NCBI GenBank assembly: GCA_002633005.1
Contig: NMRA01000022.1
Location: forward strand, 1,018,225 to 1,082,224
Direction: 5' to 3'
DNA length: 64,000 bases
DNA from: Phoronis australis
Taxonomy: Eukaryota > Phoronida > Phoronidae
Shown: positions 23,201-33,444 of the stretch, piece after piece
How positions within the stretch are numbered: position 1 is the first letter of the stretch
How the letters are laid out: the number at the start of each line of letters is the position of its first letter
Notes under the pieces: generated by a model
The model's input: the letters and a program-made list of their open reading frames with translations, nothing else
Told to the model about the DNA's origin: nothing
Databases searched by the model: none
Position numbers and translations under genes: made by a program

Positions 23201-24169
23201 TCTGTTTAACGGGCATGCCTGACCTATGCCTTTAGCGAATTACACGGCAACAGTGGGAAAAGACCAGGGAGTATGAGTTTTTGATTGATTCCTGTGTTTA
23301 AATGGAAGATAGATTAATACCCAGTGCTGTAGTGGTAAAATTAGAAGTTAGGTAGGCGCCAAAAGCCCACCGTTTCACCTTGAACACTGATCGTAACTTA
23401 TGGTGCGTAGGCACTACGTTCAAATGCCAAAAGGTGGTTGGCTACGACAACGTGCGCTTACGCTCCACTACAGCGCTATTAACGCCTGCATTTACAGGTG
23501 ACAGAACGATGATTAGTTGAAATCATCAAAACAGAGCTTAGTATCCTTTTATTTATAACTCTTACTGTCGCACTGAAAACACCCGTTTGCTCATGGCGGA
23601 AACCATGTGGTGCCGTTTAGATGTGTACACAGTCACTGTCTGGGACTTGCGCAACATTTTTAGTAATTATTTCTCTCTGGCCTTTCCAGGTTTTGACCTC
23701 CCCACGGTGAATCTACAGTACAACGGGAGAAAGTATCGGTATTTTTACGCAACCGGAGTTTTCGCTAAGGGCACATTTTCCAACACGGTTCTCAAATGCG
23801 ATTTACAAACGAAGGAAGTGAAGACGTGGAAAGCTTCAGACACAGCTTTTCCCAGTGAACCTATATTTGTACCAGCACCGGACGCTGCTGAGGAGGACGA
23901 CGGTACGTTTTACTCGTCACAGTAAATTAGCTTTCAATCAAAGTTCTACCAAACCTAAACTACACGACAAAAGTCTATTGCTGTTTACTAATTTTTTTGT
24001 CTTCACTATTCTCGCAGGTGTGGTGCTTTGTGGAGTCACCGATGTCTCGCCGGATGTACCCGACTTTTTAGTTCTTCTCGACGGAAAAACGCTAACAGAA
24101 ATTGGCCGAGCGTCCATTCCGAAGAGTGCGCGGATTCCTCACGGATTTCATGGACAGTTTGTGCATTGA
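8107..24169 (+). CDS. Carotenoid oxygenase-like gene 2 (BCO/RPE65 family), complete
   Basis: Ten exons (8107-8251, 10694-10844, 11538-11645, 12958-13102, 13456-13606, 19862-20079, 21734-21979, 22883-22997, 23690-23902, 24018-24169) splice in phase to 1644 nt, or 547 residues plus stop, the usual family length. Iron ligands are His198 (TAHPH), His261 (YIHSF), His333 (FHHIN) and His542 (GFHG). Second-shell acids are Glu166 (VATET) and Glu483 (PSEPIF). The position matching RPE65 Glu417 is Asp429. Also seen are [12 protein letters not shown] near residues 57-68, FDGMA at 78-82, and PDPC with Cys129 where RPE65 has its proposed membrane-anchoring cysteine. There is no signal peptide or membrane span, so a cytosolic or membrane-associated enzyme is likely. 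The start ATG has A at -3; ATGGCC at residue 9 is an alternative. BCO versus RPE65 activity is undecided. Confidence 0.93.
10306..10343. repeat. AAT/AAC-rich simple repeat
   Basis: Imperfect trinucleotide run in gene 2 intron 1. The rest of this 2.4-kb intron shows no coding sequence. Confidence 0.85.
10694..10844 (+). CDS. Gene 2 exon 2, GPG/FDG motifs
   Basis: Acceptor TTTAG ends at 10693 and donor GTAAGT starts at 10845. It encodes [19 protein letters not shown] and then [17 protein letters not shown], the N-terminal signature of carotenoid oxygenases. Confidence 0.93.
11120..11398. mobile_element. 263-bp miniature element with 8-bp target duplication
   Basis: GACATCAT occurs at 11120-11127 and 11391-11398, flanking an element whose ends are inverted (GGGCGCAGCC, a G-run and CTCGAA at the left; TTCGAG, a C-run and GCGCGCATG at the right). 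An 8-bp target duplication is typical of hAT-group insertions. It lies inside gene 2 intron 2. Confidence 0.8.
11538..11645 (+). CDS. Gene 2 exon 3, PDPC motif
   Basis: Acceptor CACAG ends at 11537 and donor GTAGCT starts at 11646. It encodes [18 protein letters not shown] and then [20 protein letters not shown] matches the conserved loop of RPE65/BCO proteins. Confidence 0.9.
12958..13102 (+). CDS. Gene 2 exon 4, second-shell Glu166
   Basis: Acceptor TTTTCAG ends at 12957 and donor GTTAGC starts at 13103, phase 0. It encodes [17 protein letters not shown] through [18 protein letters not shown]. The Glu in VATET corresponds to RPE65 Glu148. Confidence 0.92.
13456..13606 (+). CDS. Gene 2 exon 5, first iron histidine
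   Basis: Acceptor TTGTAG ends at 13455 and donor GTTAGT starts at 13607. It encodes [20 protein letters not shown] with His198, followed by [13 protein letters not shown]. The single overhanging G pairs only with the exon at 19862 to make GAC. Confidence 0.93.
13981..15658 (+). mobile_element. THAP-domain DNA transposon remnant, copy A
   Basis: Terminal inverted repeats read TTAAAGAAGAATGCCACCC at the left and its near complement at 15640-15658. The interior includes a THAP zinc-finger reading frame. It is homologous end to end with the inverted copy B at 25366-27080. No transposase catalytic domain is visible, so it is probably non-autonomous or decayed. It sits in gene 2 intron 5. Confidence 0.8.
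14145..14444 (+). pseudogene. THAP domain fragment in transposon copy A
   Basis: A 99-residue frame starts [19 protein letters not shown]. It shows the C2CH zinc-binding pattern of THAP domains: Cys8-x4-Cys13, Trp39 in RNWLAVMK, and VCGRHF supplying the last Cys and His. THAP domains bind DNA in P-type and related transposases. The frame stops soon after the domain, so only the DNA-binding part remains. A second frame at 14497-14877 has no recognisable domain. Confidence 0.75.
17725..18400. repeat. Diverged tandem duplication, period about 370-386 bp
   Basis: Unit 17725-18030 aligns with 18075-18400. Shared words include ATAGATGATTTTT, TCTCAAGGA and CAATTCAAATGACAATAAAT (17948 and 18336 regions). 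It is non-coding. Confidence 0.75.
19862..20079 (+). CDS. Gene 2 exon 6, second iron histidine
   Basis: Acceptor TTTTGCAG ends at 19861 and donor GTAAGT starts at 20080. It encodes [18 protein letters not shown], then [20 protein letters not shown] (His261). It is separated from exon 5 by a 6.3-kb intron containing a THAP transposon remnant. Confidence 0.93.
21734..21979 (+). CDS. Gene 2 exon 7, third iron histidine
   Basis: Acceptor TTTCAG ends at 21733 and donor GTATCT starts at 21980, phase 0 at both ends. It encodes [11 protein letters not shown] and then [19 protein letters not shown] (His333). It matches the gene 1 exon 1636-1881 in length and phase. Confidence 0.94.
22883..22997 (+). 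CDS. Gene 2 exon 8
   Basis: Acceptor TTACAG ends at 22882 and donor GTAATT starts at 22998. It encodes [20 protein letters not shown] and onward to MLCGSG, aligning with the NLVTL..TTATA segment of RPE65. Confidence 0.9.
23322..23476 (+). mobile_element. 155-bp miniature hAT-like element, copy 2
   Basis: Ends are CAGTGCTGTAGTGG and CCACTACAGCGCTA, inverted repeats beginning CAGTG as in hAT elements. The flanks ATTAATAC and ATTAACGC may be a decayed 8-bp target duplication. It lies in gene 2 intron 8. Confidence 0.75.
23690..23902 (+). CDS. Gene 2 exon 9, PSEPIF and EEDDG
   Basis: Acceptor TTCCAG ends at 23689 and donor GTACGT starts at 23903. It starts GFDLPTVN, with Asp at 23695-23697 where gene 1 and RPE65 have Glu, and ends with [10 protein letters not shown] and EEDDG. 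Its last 137 bases are identical to gene 1. Confidence 0.94.
24018..24169 (+). CDS. Gene 2 exon 10, fourth iron histidine and stop
   Basis: Acceptor CTCGCAG ends at 24017. It encodes [20 protein letters not shown] through [11 protein letters not shown] and stop TGA (24167-24169). His542 in GFHG is the last iron ligand. Confidence 0.94.
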
Positions 24170-24327
24170 TTGCACTTTAATTATTTCGATTACTTTTTGT
24201 GTTCTAGATTCTAATGGTTGTTTAACATATTTCGAATAAGGTACTGTCTCTACTCAACACATGAGGACTGACGCAAACAACTGCTGAACGTGCATCCACT
24301 GTTTCGTTTGGAATATTAATTAGGTGA

Positions 24328-24337
24328 AATAAATAAA
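24328..24337 (+). terminator. Overlapping poly(A) signals of gene 2
   Basis: Two overlapping AATAAA hexamers (24328-24333 and 24332-24337) lie about 160 bases after the stop codon, just before the minisatellite. This is a good position for 3' end formation. Confidence 0.6.
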
Positions 24338-24399
24338 CCGAAAGCCCGTGGACATTTGCTGTACTTACCATAGGCGGATTTAGGGAGCTATGTCAGAAT

Positions 24400-25330
24400 C
24401 TTACATGGATGTCAACCAACTAGTTAGGTGTACACCTTACTTGGATGACAACCAACAAGCACACGCCACCTTGTGGTTGGTTGACATCCAACATCCAATA
24501 GCTGCTCTACCCGGTGGTCAATTAAGAAGCTATACAAAGGGACACATAGTTGGTTAATTGGTTGAGACCCAACACCTGCTCCCCCACCTGGTGGTCAAAT
24601 CATGGAACTATGCAAAGGGTTGGTTAGTTGATCACTGGCAGATACAGGTAGCATGTACTTAGTTGGTTGACATCCAACATCCAATAGCTGCTTCACCTGG
24701 TGGTCAAACGCTCACTGGCTGATACAGGTAGCATATAGTTAGTTGGTTTACATCCAACATCCAATAGCTGCTTCACCTGGTGGTCAAACGCTCACTGGCT
24801 GATACAGGTAAAATGTAGTTACTTGGTTGATATCTAACATCCAATAGCTGACCCACCTGGTGGTCAAACGCTCACTGGCTGATACAGGTAAAATGTAGTT
24901 AGTTGGTTGACATCTAACATCCAATAGCTGCCCCACCTGGTGGTCAAACGATCGTTGGCAGACACAGGTAACATAGTTGGTTGACATCCAACATCTAATA
25001 GCTGCTCCACCAGGTTGTTAAAACGATCACTGGCTGATAGAGGTAACATGTACATGTAGTTAGTTGGTTAACATCCAACATCCAATAGCTCTTCCACTTG
25101 GTGGTCAAGCGATCACTGGAAGATACAGGTAACATGTAGTTAGTTGGTTGACATCTAACATCCAATAGCTGCCACACTGATGGTCAAGTCATGAAGCTAC
25201 ACGAAGGAACAGATAGTTGGTTAGTTGGTTGACACCTAACATCCAATAGCTGCCCCACCTGGTGGTCAAATGATGAAGCTATACAAAGGGACAGGTAATG
25301 GTTAGTTTGATGACATCCAACATCAAATAG
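24400..25330. repeat. 80-bp minisatellite, about 11 units
   Basis: The word CCAATAGCTG recurs at 24681, 24761, 24841, 24921, 25082, 25162 and 25243, with variants at 24495 and 24995; the spacing is mostly exactly 80. Many units contain the palindrome CCACCTGGTGG. Units at both edges carry a variant segment (GAAGCTATACAAAGGG). Reading frames on the minus strand here are repeats of the unit, not genes. Confidence 0.95.
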
Positions 25331-25365
25331 CAAATTTTAAGTTGATTGCTAAGAAAACAATATAC

Positions 25366-27080
25366 TTTAAAGGATAATGCAACACAAAAAACAACCTATT
25401 CTGTATCAATTTAGATAGAGTTGTTCTACTCGATAACGACACGTTCGATTGCGTTAGCTGACACCTGACGACAGACAGAGGTATTGGAATTATCCAACGA
25501 CGTCATTGATTTCACACGCAGTCTGTTCAGCAGTTCACAACGCGGGTTACTGGTGTCAGCTCTTGAATTCATCGTTTAACAACAATAAATCATCAAACTG
25601 CGATGTAAAACCCTTAAAAATACACTGAGTTCTTATAAAATCCTGTTGTTTTATTTCGCTGTTACGGATTTATTGGTATTTGGATACGCCATAGCCTACA
25701 AAGTTCGGCAGGCCAATTTACCAAGGTCCATAGCATGAGTTTGGGGTCTGTTCGGAGATAAATTCGAAATATTCTTCAGTGAAATACAGACAGGTTTGAA
25801 CTGTGTTATTTAGACTTATGATTTTTTGAGTTCGAAACACACAAAACGCTTGTTGTCCCGACCAATGGCTCGGAACCCGATCAGGCCCGTCGCGGCCGGA
25901 CTGACTCGTTATCCCGGCCAGTGGCGCGGAACCCGATCAGGCCCGTCGCGGCCGCCAGGACTGGCACGAACATAAACCAGCTTGAGTTGGAAACTAAACC
26001 TCCAGTCACGACAAGACTACAATAGTAAGTCAAAGAAATTATGTGAATTAGCCGAGAAACTGAAAATCTACTTATTACTTGTCCGGGGCCGCGAAGTCGG
26101 GTTCCCCTTCCACAGACCGTCAGGGAAAAGGTTGTACAGTAATAATGATTTGAATAATCTATTAGTATTTCTAAATAAAGATTCCCCCAACATGTGACCA
26201 TTGCAAATAAAATCGAGTAATTGTTTCACAACAGTTTTCTGTCGGCAAGCACTGAATTAGCATGAGCTCACACGGCCTCGGTGCTCGGTCAATTACATTT
26301 ATTGCCGACATCAAAATCCGGTAACTCAACGGAGTGGTTTATTCATTGCTGATTTCTCTACATTTGCTCTCACGAATACTGCAAAGGCATTACAAATTGT
26401 ATCTAATGAGACAGACTTTGTTTCAGTTTTATATAAGCATTGGTTAGGATGAGAATAATTCATTTTGAAATAGAACGCAGAATAATAAAAGTCTACATGG
26501 CAACTCGCCGGGGCCAATCCCGACTGAGTTTGTCAAGAGCTCATCCGACGAAGACTTCACGGGTCGGATCCTTAGGTTTCACAGGCTATCAGCTGGAACC
26601 GGAATGCACTGATCGAGAAATACTAGAGAGGCGCCGTGAACATGCACAGGCAACGGAAAGTATGGATAGTTCTTTGGTAAGCCGGAATTCGTCAGAGAAA
26701 ACACTGTCCACAAAATGCCGGCCACAGACACGGAGATGATTCACGGCCTCATACTTGCTATTAACATCGTACCTTTCATTCTTCACTACCGCGAGCCACA
26801 TCCTAAGCATTCATTTCGGGCTCGGAGGAAGTCGAAGAAACGATATACCCGCTTTCTTCTCAGCTCCGTAGTTCGGACAAGCGGGAACGATGCACCGCGA
26901 TATAGCGACATTCACTCTGCAGACGAACCACTGACGTCGCTGTGTCGTTTCTCACCTTCCTCACTGGTTAACGCGACACCTCTCGGCAAGGTAAGGTCGA
27001 CCGTATAAGAGACGATTTGGATATAGACCGATTAAGATGGTAAAAAAGATTAAATAAATCGAGTGGCATTCTCGTTTAAA
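25366..27080 (-). mobile_element. THAP-domain DNA transposon remnant, copy B (inverted)
   Basis: It aligns over its length with copy A but in the opposite orientation. Ends carry TTTAAAGGATAATGC at the left and GTGGCATTCTCGTTTAAAGG at the right. Inside, CCCGATCAGGCCCGTCGCGG is duplicated 57 bases apart (about 25877 and 25934), while copy A has it once. It follows the minisatellite directly. Confidence 0.8.
26640..26914 (-). pseudogene. Broken THAP domain in transposon copy B
   Basis: The frame reads [19 protein letters not shown], then a TGA stop, then MLRMWLAVVKNE and VCGRHF in the same frame. All C2CH residues are present but the stop splits the domain. This shows loss of function compared with copy A. 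Confidence 0.75.
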
Positions 27081-27084
27081 GGAA

Positions 27085-30000
27085 AAGAAATTTATTTGAA
27101 AAGCAAAACATGTTCAAAAAGAAAATCTTAGAAAACAATTTAAATTTGAAAATACTTTGTATTTAAAATTGAATTTGTTCGTGAAAATGTCAGATATAAA
27201 AGAATTAAAAATTCTGAAAGTGAAACAGTTTTAAACCAAAATAAAATCATTATCAAATACGAAGTATTTTGCTTTATTTCTCCATTTTTTAAATAATTTT
27301 AAAATGAGAAAAAGCCCTTGGCTGCTACAGTTGATGAGTTCATGGGGAGAATTTCTTGCTTACACCGGTCACTGCTCAGATTCCCTTTGCCCCAGACAAC
27401 TGTTATATGATGCCTATTCAGCTCGCCCTTTGTGTTGATGTAGATATCAGCTAATGAATAGGAAAGGTAATAGATAGAACTGCTGTCTCAACTATGATGT
27501 TTGTTATTTTACCCAAGTTCTAGTGCTGGCAATAGTGTAGTAGCAGCTGAGACTGTTTAAGCATACAAAGACATGCAGGTCGGTAACTCAAAATAATCCT
27601 GTTTTAGCGACATGTATCGATTTGTGATATTCATATTGTCCTATTCCCTTGTTAGAAAAAAACAGTTATTATTTACCAAACCTTCAAAGATTTCTTTTTG
27701 TAGGACCCTCCAGTATACGTGTATCTATTGCGAAACCGTGGAGAATATTCATCACACTCAGATCTGCTATAAAAGCGTATTTATATTCCGCAGGAACCTG
27801 CAAGATACGATTACCTGCTTAATTCACGACTGACTACCACGGAGTCCGCCGGCCTGTAGTCTCCTGCACAGACCCTCGAGGTTGGTTGGGGTCTGTTACA
27901 GCGCACTTTTCCATATGCATTCTTGGAATATCATTGGCTGTTCCGATTTCAAGAAACAAGGCATTCTGTTCGTCAGTTGAATAATAGGTCAAACTAGTTC
28001 ACCAACATGGCGACTTCCAGTAAGGGAATGTCGATGGATTTACAGCTGCTTAAATCTCTCTATTCTCGTCAAACTCCCGCATTTCAAAGCTAACGAGTCA
28101 AGGAATACATCACCAGTAACGTATACGAAACATTTAATGATAATTATTATCTTGTATACTATGCTGTATTCTGAAGTGATGTGATTTTTTACGAAATAAT
28201 TTGTGGAAGAGATAGCCATTAGCTGATTAGGCCATCCACAAAAACAGTCATTTTAGGGCCAGGCACGGGAATTAAAGGAGTAGCTGAGTGCGTCGTGGCC
28301 ACGGGAGATTGCCTCGATCTTTTCAGAGCACACCATCTCGTATGTTAACATGTTCATGTACGTTATGTAAGCTCCCGTGATTACCGTGAAGGTTGAATTG
28401 GGTCAGATAGGGATACATGTATATGCTGAAATACTGCTATTCATGACATTGACATTGTCATTGGCACACTTTTCACTACCCACAGAAGTTAGGAGCATAA
28501 AAATACAATCAATGGTCCTAAACACGCAAACATTGACCAGTCATGCAGTAGTTTTATAATGACTGACATCGCTTTTGGCGGTGCCATTCAGCAGTGCCTC
28601 TGACTGCCATCCTACAGTCGTACGGAGCATTCAGTTATTTCGGAGGGTGTTTGGTGCTGTGAAATTAGAATTATACACAGTCTTTGGTATAGTCAGCAAG
28701 ATAAAACCTCACCGTTTTTTGAGTTGGCACAGTGATTAAAACTGACCCGTTTTGGTGAGAGCCTCAATGGAAGAGTCAACTTTTCTGATAACATAATTAT
28801 GCAAACTTATTATTTACAGGGAATTGAATTTCAGCAAAAAGCTGCTAAAATGACTACTAGTTGCAAAAACATCTCACATTTCAAAATTGGGAGCTCGGGG
28901 GTACTTCAAAGATTTTATGCTGGGCCACTAAACCCAAATTGACGGTTTCTTGTGCGTTTCTTGGGTTCATCCAGGCAATAGTCACTCACAGGCAATCCAA
29001 ATTTTGATAACAAGTTTTAACGCCTGCTATTCAGTGAAAAACAGGTTCCTGTTATACTGTAGAAAACACTGGTTCTCAAGGTGGGGATGCCCTATATGTT
29101 ACTATTACCATTATGTTTTGCTCAGTGTTTTGAGCAACATGCTAGTGTTTCATTCTTGTGGTTATGATCTACATAATACATCAGTGATTTTTGTCAACAT
29201 TTCGGTCTTTTAAAACAGTTTCTCAAAATTACAAATTTGACTCTTACTGAGGGGCCTCCTCGTGGCAAGAGTTGGGCAGTGTGAAATGCTTCAGAACATT
29301 CGCACTGGCAAACACCCTCACGTTGACATCATTAATGTGTTCCTAGAAATAGTATACTCATAAGCTACAAAACACACTACATGCCAAGAAATTTATCTAA
29401 CCATCGGGAACTTTATTTTGCTGATGTATTGATTACAAATATGATTTAGTTTATCGATAGATTGAAGTACTAAGTCTATACATTAACATAGCCTTGGGCG
29501 CACAACAGGGCTATCCCCTACTCATTGCAAACCCTACCCCTGATAGGAACTCATTTCAGTTTTGTTCTTGCCTAACTTCCCTGTCCTTGTCTCGTGTTCA
29601 TGCCGTGCCTCCAAGTTGCCTCACATCACAGTCATTTGTTGTCAACAATTTCAAGTTTAGCAACCTCTTGAATAATTATGTCTACACCAGTGTTGCTACC
29701 TGGGAATAGGTTACTAAAGACCAGACTGTTATTCAAGTTGCACATTCACTGCCTTGTGAAAGCATAAACCGGGCCATTATGAAATTAACACCTGGGCCCT
29801 GGGTTTTAACCCAGAATTATTTTTGTTATTTTCTGTTCTATTTTTGTTTGAATTCGAGATAAGTTTCTTTTATTCTATACTTGAATACTTATTGATGGCA
29901 ATTAATGATCCCTGCATTACAGCTAAAAGTTTGAGTCTGAGTTCGAGGTTTTACTAGAAATCTTGAGGTTTTACTCAAATTTTAGCTCGAATCTAGTGGT

Positions 30001-32300
30001 CATTAAGTAGTATCTTGATCTCGCAAGGAAGTGGATTAGAAGTGACAAAAACAATTTCGAGATCGATTTAGATTAAAAGTTTCACTCTAGAGGTGTATTC
30101 CCAAAGCATAATCCCTTTTCAGGGTCTTAAATCAATCCATATAAGACTGGGCTAGAATCTGTTTAGCCCAAAAAGCAGAATAATAAAACATCTGTACTAA
30201 ACTGTGTTGACATTCCTTATCCACAAATTGTACCATTTTTCAAGCTGATATTTACCCAAACTCTTTTTAGAACCGTCATGTACACTGTAACAATATAAGA
30301 TTGGTCTGGTACAAATAATGTTGTTTCTGTCCAAATTAGTAGAAAAAATCACAAGCACATGAAGATTGGCATTGGATTTGGATACTAGTGTCTGATGTCA
30401 ATATTCATGTGTGTGCTCGTGATTAGACTCTTGATCTTGTACTCTTCCTTACTGAGATTACATGTGGTATATTGGCTTCGGTTGAACGGGTAGTTTGTTA
30501 TTGCTTAAGACCTGGTGCAATAACCATGGCTTTGAACAATAACAAAGTTTGAATTCTTTCAAGTCAACTAAGGAACAAGTTGAGACAGGGATATAAACAG
30601 GGCTTAGAATTTTCTTTTTTGTTTTTATTTCCTTTTATTCTTTTTCCAGCTTCTTTTTTATCATCATTTGTTTGGCTTGATTCGTGCAAAAACATTTATT
30701 TCAGTTTAATTTTACAACACAAAAATATTTCTTTCACACAAGTTTTTTGTGAAACGATACATCACCTTGAAAATTTTCCTCTTATAGTCATTCCAATTCC
30801 TGTATTTAGTGGTAAGTTGTTCAGATCAAAATTTATTCTTTTTCACATTAGGCGCATTTATAGCAACTTTAAGGGATTTAATTCGAAGGAAATCTGGAAG
30901 CCAGAAGACACCATCTGATAAGCGCATTCTGAAATCGACAATTTTGCTTGTACTTTCCAAGATGTTCAACACACATTGTTAGTTATAGGGATAGGATTAT
31001 TCCACCATTCTTGGCCTTTCAGAGTACCCTCCTAAAACCATTCCAAGGGGGTACTCCCACAGGTTTATACAAGACACGACACTCAACTGGGTGATTTTTC
31101 TCAAACAATTTCTCTTCAAAATGGTGCTTGAAAAAATCCCTACCAAAGCAAACTTTTTCCCATAAATACAACGGGTTTCACTCTGGAAGTTAAAAACACT
31201 GCAAATGGTACCTTTTTCCTACTGCAAAAGGGGTTTTAATACGATACCTGTATTTTTAAAACCTTGGACACCAGACTCATTTTTGACAACAGGGATCTCT
31301 GAGCCGACTTCTTCAAGCTTAATGGGTGAACAAGACAGCTGACAGATTTACTAAGGAAGGATTCATTTGTTAGCATTAGCTCTTATAAAAAGATTGCGCA
31401 TTTGAAACATTAGGCTACAAGTTTATTGAAGTCCAAACCTCGGACCACAAACATAATGTTTTTTAGCCACTGTCTAAATGGGTGGAGATTTTTCTAGTGC
31501 TCGATTATGCACAAAGCTAAAGGTTAGGGCCCATTTGGAACACCTCTCGTGTGTTTTCGTAGCTACAAATTTACCCTCGGATCAACTGGAGCACTTCGTC
31601 TATTTTCCTGTTTACATGTACAAATTTTTCTTAGAAACACTTCAGGTATTTTCGTAGCCTCAAATATCCTCTCGGAGATGAACGTTATCCAAAATATGGC
31701 AAGTCACGTGATTTTCAATCTTGACAATGAATAGACAAACTGAAGTCCGCACACATGCAGAGAGCATTCACCTATTAGGTGAAATTGGAGGTTATGAAAA
31801 CACCCGAGGTATTCTGGATGCCCTTGGAAGTTAATGTTTTCAGTGCATGCTCGAACTTTATGGCCAATCATTCTCCACTAAGTTTGATAATCACGCAGGT
31901 TAAATTCACCTCCAATGAGAAATTTGAGGCCCCGAATATACCCAAGGTGATCTGAATGGCTTAGGACCCTCAAGTTGTGCGGGGTCACACCTCAAAAAGG
32001 GAAATGGGAAGACAAAATTAGTATGTCAACAAGGTGAAGAGTGTAGCTTGAGAATTGTGGCTATACCTGGAGGGTCGAAAATTGTGGCGTTCTAGGGGGT
32101 GAATACTGTGTAGGCTGCGAAGTGGTGGAAATTGGGTGCCTGCAGTATCTACTGTAACACTGTACAGAGACGGATTGGGGGAAGGGAGGGCGGCAAGGGG
32201 GCCATGGCCTTGCCTAAAATTCTCCCAGATTTCATTTGGCACGTTTGGGGGTGCAAATGTCTGACGGGCAAAGTACTCTGCCCTTGCCCCTACCCCCTAA
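27085..32300. other. Gene-free AT-rich region
   Basis: I see no supportable gene in this 5.2 kb. A fragment of a dispersed repeat lies at about 27725-27870. Open frames such as 30580-30918 are low-complexity and Phe-rich, without splice support. Confidence 0.6.
27725..27870 (+). repeat. Dispersed repeat family 2, fragment
   Basis: It shares TCACACTCAGATCTGCTAT and the block ending GACTACCACGGAGTCCGCC with 60185-60350. A third member at 32700-33130 overlaps the other half of the family. Confidence 0.7.
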
Positions 32301-32304
32301 CTCA

Positions 32305-32360
32305 AAATCCTGGATCCTCCCCTGCTGTAAGATCTTACAGCAGGGGAGGATCCAGGATTT
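32305..32360. repeat. Perfect 56-bp palindrome
   Basis: Two 28-bp arms meet with no spacer at the central GATC (32331-32334). The arm contains GGATCCTCCCCTGCTGTAAG. This looks like two identical element ends joined head to head. Confidence 0.97.
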
Positions 32361-32699
32361 CGGGACGTTTTCAATTCATAAAAAGCGTTCAAACAATGAA
32401 ACTGAAAAAATGCCAAGTGAAAAGAGTGAAGCCATCGTTAATTTAGGTTTATTTTCCTAGTAAGGAATCGATAATTTCATGATTTTACTACACTTTGTTG
32501 GTAATATCACAATATATAAACAGCTACCTTACCAGAGAGTTCCCCCCGACCGCAAGCACGACCTAGTCGCAAAATAACTTTTAGTGTCGCAACACCTAGC
32601 GATCTGATAACGTAATACCGGATGTCAGCATGCGCAGAGCAAACTTTTTGGTTAAAAATTGCCAGCTGAGAGCCAATGAAAACCATCGTTCTGTTGCGC

Positions 32700-33130
32700 T
32701 GTACCTGGGCCTTCACAAGCAATCCGTGACGTCAACTTGTGAGACCCGAGAACCAGGTTATCCGCCAGTGTCGACAAGGATGCAGCATTGCACTCGCTGG
32801 ACAAGGACGCCTGTAAATCAGTATCGGGGTCGAGTTTCAGGGGTTGTATTCATTTTTTGCATTGGTTGTGATCGTTAACCTGCAATTTTTCATTTTAATA
32901 AACAAAATTGAAATTTGTCTTTCAATTTTACATTGTAATGATGAAAGACATGGAAATCAATATCAGTAAAGCTAAGCTCTGCAGCATGCCACCAACGAAT
33001 CGGGCGATTGCGTAAAAGGAAACGAGTGCACAGTAAACTATCAAGCTTTTTAGTGATACATTGCCTTGTCTGGACATTATCCTCTGTCTGTCCATCACAA
33101 TGTGAAGGAATTATCAATGAGACCGATTGT
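32700..33130 (+). repeat. Dispersed repeat family 2, second member
   Basis: It aligns in the same orientation with about 60340-60740 (shared words: AAAATTGAAATTTG, CACCAACGAAT, GTCCATCACAATGTG). It is non-coding as read. It lies just 5' of a THAP fragment. Confidence 0.7.
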
Positions 33131-33342
33131 TCTAAAAACCCCTCGACCCCCGCACCCCACAACCCCCTCGGATGCACGACTTGTGGGAATTTGTATACTT
33201 TTAAACAAGAAAAAACGCCAAAAATTGAAAAAATTAAATTTATTTGTGACTTCATCAGTGGAAGTTCGATCTCCGCTAATTGTTTTGTTCTACACCAGCC
33301 GCGAGCTGCAGTGGTCTCGATAACTGAGTTCGACTGAGTAGT

Positions 33343-33444
33343 ATGAAAAGTTGCATGTGCGGAGGATGCAGTAACAGCAATCAGACAGACAATAGTTCAG
33401 TTTTTGCATTTCCAAGAGACCCAAATATGGCCAAGAAATGGTAA
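33343..33444 (+). pseudogene. N-terminal THAP domain fragment
   Basis: The frame MKSCMCGGCSNSNQTDNSSV continues FAFPRDPNMAKKW and stop. Cys-x2-4-Cys, the FPRDP motif and the Trp match the first third of a THAP zinc finger. The remaining Cys and His are not found in frame. A GTAACG donor overlaps the Trp codon, but no matching next exon was found. It is probably part of a decayed transposon. Confidence 0.6.

Noticed and set aside
24784-25177. Minus-strand frames with repeated protein motifs
   Set aside because: They are the 80-bp minisatellite read in successive frames. The unit length is not a multiple of three and there is no splice or domain support.
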